This document shows positions 57,759-64,000 of a stretch of 64,000 nt of DNA, piece by piece. This stretch comes from Arthrobacter sp. PvP023 (GTDB lineage: Bacteria > Actinomycetota > Actinomycetes > Actinomycetales > Micrococcaceae): the NCBI RefSeq assembly GCF_017832975.1, contig NZ_JAFIBI010000001.1, positions 4,588,001-4,652,000 of the forward strand. Reading direction: 5' to 3'. Position numbers and translations under genes: made by a program. Position 1 is the stretch's first letter; each line of letters starts with the position of its first letter. The notes beneath the pieces are model-generated. The model worked only from the letters and a program-made list of their open reading frames with translations. It did not search any database and was not told the origin of the DNA.

Positions 57759-58658
57759 TCAGCTGACGGGATGACTTCTTTCGGACAGCCGGGCCAGCAC
57801 CTGCGCCGGCCGGTTGCTGGTGATCTCGTGGATTCCCAGCTCCTGGCACAGGGCCACGTCCTGATCCGAGTCCACGGTCCACACCCTGAACCTGCGGCCG
57901 GAATCCATCCAGCGTTTCACGGTGCGGGCGTGCTGGCGGACATAGTCGATACCCGGTCCGGCCAGCCGTACTTCGCAGTCATTCAGGATGCGTTCGCCCT
58001 CCACCTGGGCTGCACGCATCACGTTCGCCAACGCCCCGCCGGTGATGACTCCCAGTCCCAGTTCCTCACGTATTTCCTCCGCGTTGACGTCATCCACCAG
58101 CTGGCAGACGAACTCGGCCGGAACGCTCCTGAGCAGGTGCTTCACGGAGTCCGGGCTGAAGCTCATGAACGAGACACTGACGTTGTCCACCTTTGAGGTG
58201 CCGGGATCCCAGCCCTCGGCTGCCAGCACTTCCAGCACCCGGTCCTCCAACTGGAGCAGGTAGGGGCTGGGGTGCTTGAGTTCGATGGCCAGCCCGATGT
58301 CCCGGCCCGCCGCGCGGAGGATGTCCAGCAGCTCCGGCAGCGTCAGGAGCTGATCAGACTTCCCGCCGTACTCTAGGGGAATCCTGGCGCCCTTCCAGGA
58401 GGAGAAATCCAGCAGCCGCAGTTCATCGAGCGTCCGGTCGGCCACGGGGCCGGTGCCGTCCGAGGTGCGGTCCAGGTTCGCGTCATGCAGCAGGACCACG
58501 TGCTGGTCCCGGGTGAGGTGGACGTCGCATTCCACGCCGTCGGCGCCGTCCGCGATGGCCTGGAGATAAGCTGCCCGGGTGTGCTCGGCAAAGGCGGCGC
58601 TGGCTCCCCGGTGGGCGTAGACCAGCGGCCGGGAGGACACGGACTCGTCGGTAGTCAT
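57759..58658 (-). CDS. Glycerophosphodiester phosphodiesterase
   Basis: The protein has 299 residues. The catalytic pair is VYAHRGASAAFAEHT with His-Arg, followed by GADGVECDVHLTRDQHVVLL (Glu and Asp metal ligands) and HDANLDRTSDGTG (second His). Then LAIELKHPS and RVWTVDSDQDVALCQELGIH complete the TIM barrel of GDPD. It releases glycerol 3-phosphate from deacylated phospholipids. No signal peptide is seen, so the enzyme is cytoplasmic. It is divergent from the DUF445 gene, with a 50-base gap. Confidence 0.94.
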   Translation of the reverse strand: MTTDESVSSRPLVYAHRGASAAFAEHTRAAYLQAIADGADGVECDVHLTRDQHVVLLHDANLDRTSDGTGPVADRTLDELRLLDFSSWKGARIPLEYGGKSDQLLTLPELLDILRAAGRDIGLAIELKHPSPYLLQLEDRVLEVLAAEGWDPGTSKVDNVSVSFMSFSPDSVKHLLRSVPAEFVCQLVDDVNAEEIREELGLGVITGGALANVMRAAQVEGERILNDCEVRLAGPGIDYVRQHARTVKRWMDSGRRFRVWTVDSDQDVALCQELGIHEITSNRPAQVLARLSERSHPVS

Positions 58659-58708
58659 GGTGACACGTTAGCGGACACCCGCGACGAATGCGGGACTAGG
58701 CTGGGCAC

Positions 58709-60052
58709 ATGCAGGTGAACAGTGAACAAACCACCCGTCCCGCTGCAGCGAGGCCCGCGCAGGCCGCCGGCCCACCCGCTGCCGGGGCCGCCGTCGGACC
58801 TGCCCGTCCGGGCAGTGATACGGAAAAAGCCGCCGCGCTGCGGAAGATGAAACTCCTGGCACTGGGCCTCCTGATTGTCATGGCGGTGATTTTCGTCGTC
58901 GCCTTCGCCCTGCAAAAGCAGTACCCGTGGCTGGAATACGTGCGGGCTGCGGCGGAAGGCGGCATGGTGGGCGCCCTCGCGGACTGGTTTGCCGTGACCG
59001 CGCTGTTCAAGTACCCCATGGGGATCAAGATCCCGCACACGGCCATCATCCCGCGCCGCAAGGACCAGATCGGTGCGTCGCTGGGCGAGTTCGTGGAGAC
59101 GAACTTCCTCTCCGAACAGGTTGTGCAGGAAAAGCTCGCGTCAGTGGACATCGCGCGGAAGGCCGGCGCGTGGCTGTCCGGCCCCGGCGGCCCCGAGCGC
59201 GTGGCCAAGGAGGGCGCTGCCGTCATCCGCGGCGCGTTCAAGGTATTGAACGACGACGACGTCCAGGCCGTGATCGAGTCAATGGTCCGCAAGCACCTGC
59301 TCTCTCCGCCGTGGGGGCCTCCGGTGGGCAGGCTCGCCGAGCGGATTTTCGCCGACGGGCACCACCACACCCTGGTGGACCTGTTGGTGGACCGGACCGT
59401 GGACTGGGTCAGGGACAACCACGAAACCGTCAGCAGGCTGGTGTCGGACCGGTCACCGCAATGGGTGCCGCAGTTCGTGGACGGACTTGTCGGAGACAAG
59501 GTCTACGTGGAAATCCTCAAGTTCACCAAGGCCGTGCAGGCAGATCCGCAGCACCAGGTGCGGCAGTCAATCGACACCTATCTCGCGTCGCTCGCGCAGG
59601 ACCTGCAGCACGATCCGGTGATGATCGCCCGGGCCGAAGGCATCAAGGCGCAGGTGCTGGGCGACCCCGAGGTGCGGGAACTGGCATCCCGCACGTGGGG
59701 CACCATCAAAGCGGCGCTGCTTGGCGCCGTCGACGATCCGCACAGCGAACTGACCGTCAAGTTCAAGGCGGCCGTGCACGACTTCGGCACACGCCTGGTG
59801 GTGGACCCCGAACTGGCGGGCAAGGTCAACGCGTGGATCGGCGACGCCGCGGGCTACCTGGTGAAGACGTACCGCTCGGACATCGCCGGCGTGATCACGG
59901 ATACGGTGGCGCGCTGGGATGCCGAGGAAACCTCGCAGAAGATCGAACTGCAGGTGGGCAAGGACCTGCAGTTCATCCGGATCAACGGCACGGTGGTGGG
60001 CGCCCTGGCCGGGCTGGCCATCTTCACGCTGGCGCACCTGGCCTTCGGCTGA
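58709..60052 (+). CDS. DUF445 membrane protein
   Basis: The protein has 447 residues. An Ala/Pro-rich start leads to one helix (LLALGLLIVMAVIFVVAFAL) near residue 50, a long helical part (VRAAAEGGMVGALADWFAVT ALFKYP..., NFLSEQVVQEKL) and a C-terminal helix (TVVGALAGLAIFTLAHLAFG). The ALADWFAVTALF block is the family hallmark. Relatives are called YheB/DUF445 proteins; function is unknown, possibly in the envelope. It converges with narK, leaving a 16-base gap. Confidence 0.9.
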   Translation: MQVNSEQTTRPAAARPAQAAGPPAAGAAVGPARPGSDTEKAAALRKMKLLALGLLIVMAVIFVVAFALQKQYPWLEYVRAAAEGGMVGALADWFAVTALFKYPMGIKIPHTAIIPRRKDQIGASLGEFVETNFLSEQVVQEKLASVDIARKAGAWLSGPGGPERVAKEGAAVIRGAFKVLNDDDVQAVIESMVRKHLLSPPWGPPVGRLAERIFADGHHHTLVDLLVDRTVDWVRDNHETVSRLVSDRSPQWVPQFVDGLVGDKVYVEILKFTKAVQADPQHQVRQSIDTYLASLAQDLQHDPVMIARAEGIKAQVLGDPEVRELASRTWGTIKAALLGAVDDPHSELTVKFKAAVHDFGTRLVVDPELAGKVNAWIGDAAGYLVKTYRSDIAGVITDTVARWDAEETSQKIELQVGKDLQFIRINGTVVGALAGLAIFTLAHLAFG

Positions 60053-60068
60053 CCCCCCAAGCGCGAAG

Positions 60069-61292
60069 CTACGCGGGCACGGCCTTTGCCCTGGTCCGGC
60101 CCTGCACGGCGAAGACCGTGAAGCCCAGCGCCACGATGGCCGTGACCACGAGCAGAAGCAGCCCGATCGAGTAGCTGTGGGTGGCGGCGTCGTACGTTGC
60201 CCCCATCACCAGCGGCGGAAAGTAGCCGCCCAGTCCGCCCGCCGCACTGACCACTCCGCTGATGCTGCCCACCTTCCCGTGCGGGGCCAGCACGCCCACC
60301 CAGGCGAACACCCCGCCCGTCCCCAGCCCCAGGGCCGCCGCCATGGCGACGAATGTCAGGCCGGCGGGGACCTCGCCGTCGGGTTGCAGGTTCACCACCC
60401 ACGCAAGAAGGGCGACGGCGGTGAGCGAGGTGATCACCACCGGTTTGGGCCCGAGCTTGTCCGCGAGCACGCCGCCCACCGGCCGGGCCAGGACTGCCGC
60501 GAGGGCGAAGCCTGCCGTGCGGGCGCCGGCGCCGCTGGGATCGAAGCTGTACACGTCCCGCAGGTAGGTGGGCAGGTACGTGGCGAAGGAGACGAAGCCG
60601 CCAAAGACGACCGCGTAGAGGAAGCACATCTTCCAGGTGACCGGTGTCTTGGCTGCGTCCAGGAGCTTGGGCAGCACGGGGGCGTTGCTTCGGCTCCAGC
60701 CCGGGGATTCCTTCATCAGGAACCAGACCAGGGCCGCCATCACGGCGAGGACGCCGGCGATCAGCAGGTGCGTGGGGAAGTATCCGATTCCGGCGACGAG
60801 CCGGGGATTCAGGAAGGCGGCCAGCGCCGTTCCGCCCATGCCGGCACCAAAAACGCCGGTGGCGAAGCCCCGCCGGGACGGCTCGTACCAGCCGCTCACA
60901 AAGGGGATTCCGACGGCGAACACGGTTCCGGCGACGCCCAGCAGCAGGCCGGCGCCCAGCACCAGCGGGAAGGAGCGCAAGGTGCCGCCGAGGGACACAA
61001 GCAGGATCGGCAGGATGGAGGCGAGCAGCACGAAGGTGAACATTGCCCGGCCGCCGTACTTGTCGGTCAGCGTGCCGACGACGATCCGCCCGAGTGAGCC
61101 GACGAACACCGGCATGGCCACCAGGACCCCCGTGGTGGCCGGGTTGAGCTGCAGGTTCTGCGTATAGAAGGCACCGAGGGTGGCCACGGAGTTCCAGGCC
61201 CAGAAGCCTGCCACGGACGCCGCGGTGGCCAGGATCAGGTTCCGGGTCTGGCCCGCGGGCGCGGACGTGGGGGGAGGCACGGATCCGGCCAT
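60069..61292 (-). CDS. narK: Nitrate/nitrite transporter, NarK type
   Basis: The protein has 407 residues with 12 helices. The nitrate signature shows in GVAGTVFAVGIPFVSGWYEP and in ALGLGTGGVFAWVGVLAPHG (both the Gly-rich nitrate-binding motifs of the nitrate/nitrite porter family). The start ATG overlaps the last base of the narI stop (TGATG), so translation is coupled. In this operon it brings nitrate in and, or, exports nitrite. Confidence 0.93.
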   Translation of the reverse strand: MAGSVPPPTSAPAGQTRNLILATAASVAGFWAWNSVATLGAFYTQNLQLNPATTGVLVAMPVFVGSLGRIVVGTLTDKYGGRAMFTFVLLASILPILLVSLGGTLRSFPLVLGAGLLLGVAGTVFAVGIPFVSGWYEPSRRGFATGVFGAGMGGTALAAFLNPRLVAGIGYFPTHLLIAGVLAVMAALVWFLMKESPGWSRSNAPVLPKLLDAAKTPVTWKMCFLYAVVFGGFVSFATYLPTYLRDVYSFDPSGAGARTAGFALAAVLARPVGGVLADKLGPKPVVITSLTAVALLAWVVNLQPDGEVPAGLTFVAMAAALGLGTGGVFAWVGVLAPHGKVGSISGVVSAAGGLGGYFPPLVMGATYDAATHSYSIGLLLLVVTAIVALGFTVFAVQGRTRAKAVPA

Positions 61293-62119
61293 CAGCGGTT
61301 CCTCGTGTCCCGGTCGCGGGTACCGACGGCGGACCAGCCGCGTCGGGCTGCCGTACCTTTGGTCCCTGGGCTGCCTGCGCCCGTGGTCTGACGGTCCCGG
61401 TCCCGCGAGCGGTACACGATGTAGGGGCGGAAAAGGTAGTGCAGCGGCGCGGTGAAGGCGTGGACCAGCCGGGTAAACGGCCAGATGACGAACAGCGCCA
61501 TGCCCACCAGGGTGTGCAGGTGGAAGGAGAACGGCGCCCCGGCCATGGCCGCGACATCCGGCTGGAGGACGAACAGCGAACGGAACCAGGGCGCCACTGT
61601 CTCGCGGTAATTGTGCCCGTGCTCACCCTCGAAAACGCTGGCCAGGGTGGTCCAGAGGCCGAACACGATGGCGGCGGTAAGCACCACGTACATGGCCTTG
61701 TCGTTCGTGGTGGTGGCCATGAACACGGGCCCGGAGGTGCGGCGGCGGTAGATCAGCAGGATGATGCCGCCAAGCGTCCCCACTCCCGCAATGCCGCCGA
61801 CAAACAGGGCATTGAAGTGGTAGAAATCCTGGCTCATTCCCACCGCCTGCGTCCACGCCATCGGAATCACCAGGCCGAAGAAGTGCCCGGCAATCACCGC
61901 CAGCAGCCCGAAGTGGAACAGCGGCGAGGCAATCCGGAGCAGCTTCGATTCGTACAGCTGGGAGGACCTGGTGGTCCAGCCGAACTGGTCGTACTTGTAG
62001 CGCCACACCAGGCCGCCCACCAGCACCACCACCATGACGTACGGCAGGACGCCCCAGAGCACGGTGTCCAGTGCGGAGATTTCGACGGCGGATCCGGGCT
62101 CAGCTTCGAATGCCGGCAT
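61292..62119 (-). CDS. narI: Respiratory nitrate reductase gamma subunit (cytochrome b)
   Basis: The protein has 275 residues with five helices. Heme ligands are the His of FHFGLLAVIAGHFFGLVIP (helix 2) and FSFHLHTLVGMALFVIWPFT plus RLVHAFTAPLHYL. NarI takes electrons from menaquinol and passes them to NarH. The C-terminal 40 residues are a basic, charged extension (RSRDRDRQTTGAGSPGTKG), longer than in E. coli NarI. It starts two bases after the narJ stop. Confidence 0.95.
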   Translation of the reverse strand: MPAFEAEPGSAVEISALDTVLWGVLPYVMVVVLVGGLVWRYKYDQFGWTTRSSQLYESKLLRIASPLFHFGLLAVIAGHFFGLVIPMAWTQAVGMSQDFYHFNALFVGGIAGVGTLGGIILLIYRRRTSGPVFMATTTNDKAMYVVLTAAIVFGLWTTLASVFEGEHGHNYRETVAPWFRSLFVLQPDVAAMAGAPFSFHLHTLVGMALFVIWPFTRLVHAFTAPLHYLFRPYIVYRSRDRDRQTTGAGSPGTKGTAARRGWSAVGTRDRDTRNR

Positions 62120-62121
62120 GG

Positions 62122-62742
62122 TCAGGTTCCCTTCACGGGCAGGAGTCGCGGATCGTAGGGGTCCAGGCCCACGGCTTCGGTGGGCGGGCCGTAGCCGGCC
62201 ATCCGCATCACGGCCTGCTCGTCCGCGGGCGATTTCCCTGGCAGCGTGGCGCAGACGGCCTGCAGGATCCGGGCGTGCGGCATTTCGTCCCGCAGCAGCC
62301 CGAAGCGGAGCATCTCCAGGCTCGCCCGGAAACGGGTCAGCAGTTCCCGCCCGGCCGCCAGGTCCACCACGGCGGCGAATTCCAGGACCATCGGCAGGTA
62401 GTCGGGCAGTTCACCGCGGGTGTCCACCAGGATGTCGCTTTGCCGGTAGGTCTTCTTGAAGTTGCCCAGCACCTCTCCGCGGCGCCGGGTGTCCCCGTCC
62501 GTCCAATAGCTCAGGTGCAGGGCGTGGCGCTTGCCGAGGTCGAATTCGCGGACGTAGTGCGCCTGCACCTCCATGAGGGGCGTGGATTCCAGCACGTCCA
62601 GCACCCCGGCGAAGTCAGCGCCGGCTCCGGGAAACTCTCCCAGTGCGTCCCGCATGAGCGGCACCCTGCCGATCAGTTCCTCGTCCGGGTAGGACAGGCA
62701 CCAGGCCGCCGCAAGGTACACCACCTGCTGGCGCCGGCTCAC
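62122..62742 (-). CDS. narJ: Nitrate reductase assembly chaperone
   Basis: The protein has 206 residues, starting at GTG 62740-62742, which overlaps the narH stop by four bases. The helical fold of the TorD/NarJ family is seen: YLAAAWCLSYPDEELIGRVP, DVLESTPLMEVQAHYVREFD, and DYLPMVLEFAAVVDLAAGRE. NarJ helps insert molybdenum cofactor into NarG before membrane docking and is not part of the finished complex. Confidence 0.94.
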   Translation of the reverse strand: MSRRQQVVYLAAAWCLSYPDEELIGRVPLMRDALGEFPGAGADFAGVLDVLESTPLMEVQAHYVREFDLGKRHALHLSYWTDGDTRRRGEVLGNFKKTYRQSDILVDTRGELPDYLPMVLEFAAVVDLAAGRELLTRFRASLEMLRFGLLRDEMPHARILQAVCATLPGKSPADEQAVMRMAGYGPPTEAVGLDPYDPRLLPVKGT

Positions 62743-64000
62743 GGCTGCTCCCCCGCCGTATGTCTTTCGGGGAAAAGCCCCGGCGGCGCGCCGGTGCCGT
62801 CCCAGTTGAGCAGGTTCACCCGGCCGCGCAGGGTTGTTTCGCCTGGAGCCTCGCCTGAAGTTTGGCGGTCCTTCAGGGCGTTGAAGGTTTCCACCGCCAC
62901 CGGAACGGGCCGGCCGCTGGCTTCGCCGAACGGGGAGGAATCCTGCATGCCGGGGCCGCCGCCGAAGTCCAGCGAGCAGCCCATCTCCTCCAGGTCGTGG
63001 GCCTGTTCCACATGCGCTTTGGGAATGACGTAGCGTTCCTCATACTTCGCGATCGCCATCAGCCGGTACATCTCGTACATCGTCTGCCCGTCCATGCCCA
63101 CGGATTCGGGGATGGAGTCGTCGGGGTCGTTGCCCAGGCTGATGCCGCGCATGAACGAACGCATGGCAGCGAGCTTCTTCAGCACCGCGGTGACCCGGTC
63201 CGCGTCCCCGGCGGTGAAAAGTTCCGCGAGGTATTCCACCGGAATGCGCAGCGCGTCAATGGCGCCGAACAGGTTGCCGGTGTCCTCGCCGTCGTGCCCC
63301 TGGTCCCGCAGGAGGTCCACCACGGGTGAGAGCGGCGGCACGTACCAGACCATCGGCATGGTCCGGTATTCGGGGTGAAGCGGCAGCGCCACCTTGTAGA
63401 CCTTGGCCAGGGCGTATACCGGCGAGCGCCGGGCGGCGTCGATCCAGTCCTCGGGGATGTTCTGGGCCCGGGCCTCGGCCTGGACGGCGGGGTCGTTCGG
63501 GTCCAGCAGCACGTCCATCTGGGCGTCGTAGAGTTCTTTCGGGTCGGTGACGGCCGCCGCGGCGGTGACGGCGTCGGCGTCATACAGGAACAACCCCAGG
63601 TACCGCAGCCGGCCCACGCAGGTCTCCGAGCAGACCGTCGGCAGCCCTACCTCGACCCGCGGGTAGCAGAAGGTGCACTTCTCGGCCTTGCCCGTCTTGT
63701 GGTTGAAGTAGATCTTCTTGTACGGGCAACCGGTGACGCACTGCCGCCAGCCCCGGCACTTGTCCTGGTCCACCAGGACGATCCCGTCCTCCACGCGCTT
63801 GTAGATGGCGCCGGAGGGGCAGGAGGCCATGCAGGACGGGTTCAGGCAGTGCTCGCAGATTCGCGGCAGGTAGAACATGAAGGTCTGCTCGTACGCGAAC
63901 TTGATCTTGTCCTCGGACTCGCGCCGGACCTTCTCCACGATGGGGTCCAGGTGGCCGTTCTCGACGGATCCGCCCAGGTCGTCGTCCCAGTTCGCGGACC
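62739..64000 (-). CDS. narH: Respiratory nitrate reductase beta subunit, N-terminus cut by window edge
   Basis: The frame is open to base 64000 and 420 codons are visible; the first about 80-90 residues, with the first Cys cluster, lie outside. Visible Fe-S clusters: ICEHCLNPSCMASCPSGAIY, DQDKCRGWRQCVTGCPYKKI (with the Trp that marks the 3Fe-4S site of NarH) and KCTFCYPRVEVGLPTVCSET. Downstream HPEYRTMPMVWYVPPLSP is NarH-typical. NarH carries electrons from NarI hemes to the NarG molybdenum site. The order narH-narJ-narI-narK with narG expected upstream is the standard narGHJI set. Confidence 0.96.
   Translation of the reverse strand, partial: SANWDDDLGGSVENGHLDPIVEKVRRESEDKIKFAYEQTFMFYLPRICEHCLNPSCMASCPSGAIYKRVEDGIVLVDQDKCRGWRQCVTGCPYKKIYFNHKTGKAEKCTFCYPRVEVGLPTVCSETCVGRLRYLGLFLYDADAVTAAAAVTDPKELYDAQMDVLLDPNDPAVQAEARAQNIPEDWIDAARRSPVYALAKVYKVALPLHPEYRTMPMVWYVPPLSPVVDLLRDQGHDGEDTGNLFGAIDALRIPVEYLAELFTAGDADRVTAVLKKLAAMRSFMRGISLGNDPDDSIPESVGMDGQTMYEMYRLMAIAKYEERYVIPKAHVEQAHDLEEMGCSLDFGGGPGMQDSSPFGEASGRPVPVAVETFNALKDRQTSGEAPGETTLRGRVNLLNWDGTGAPPGLFPERHTAGEQP

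Noticed and set aside
1..64000. tRNA, rRNA, CRISPR array or complete insertion sequence
   Set aside because: None was seen by eye on either strand; a tRNA scan and repeat search would be needed to exclude small RNA genes.

Overview
The window comes from a high-GC Gram-positive chromosome. Gene content and protein style (DUF222/HNH endonuclease, DUF445, DUF3618 and holin-X membrane proteins, GAF-ANTAR regulators, a fused beta-phosphoglucomutase/GH65 phosphorylase) point to an actinobacterium of the Micrococcaceae, most like Arthrobacter or Pseudarthrobacter. This is inferred from content; no 16S rRNA gene is present. I saw no tRNA, rRNA, CRISPR array, prophage or intact insertion sequence. About 60 protein genes are supported, two of them cut by the window edges.

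Layout. 1-2600: a truncated universal stress protein, a small Rossmann-fold protein and a CopC-type copper protein. 2631-13850: purine permease, then a histidine-utilisation region (hutG; hutU-hutH; an IclR regulator) with unrelated genes inserted between hutG and hutH (a lactonase-like protein, a TetR/cupin pair, small proteins). Four copies of a 16-bp palindrome lie upstream of hutG, hutU and the IclR gene and probably define the regulon. 13940-21850: a mixed accessory stretch with a DUF222/HNH endonuclease beside an SDR remnant, an amino-acid permease, a lower-GC pair of genes for secreted proteins, and a LysE exporter. 21967-25215: 3-hydroxybutyrate dehydrogenase, an MHS-family transporter and a divergent LysR regulator, which form a likely catabolic unit. 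25393-30744: a GAF-ANTAR regulator, a spermidine-synthase-like protein and a four-gene envelope-stress operon (YihY-type membrane protein at its end).

30823-45355: universal stress protein, zinc alcohol dehydrogenase, GH65/beta-phosphoglucomutase fusion, polysaccharide deacetylase, a CmtR/CDF metal pair, an atypical TPC-motif P-type ATPase, PEP synthase and a P2-type cation ATPase. With the narHJI-narK operon at 60069-64000, this resembles the hypoxia/stress islands of other actinobacteria. 45410-49250: a tightly packed operon dps - acyl-CoA dehydrogenase - PIG-L deacetylase/SAM methyltransferase fusion - family 2 glycosyltransferase. It looks like an uncharacterised route to a modified sugar or glycolipid and is my best candidate for an undescribed system. 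49373-60052: O-methyltransferase, thiamine-binding protein, TetR regulator, two tandem GAF-ANTAR regulators with small partners, a DoxX-AzlC-AzlD operon, an ABC exporter, glycerophosphodiesterase and a DUF445 protein.

Most genes have ordinary high-GC codon use. The 17.8-20.9 kb stretch is visibly lower: two hand-counted 60-base lines give about 55 percent GC, against 72 percent for one line inside the metal ATPase.
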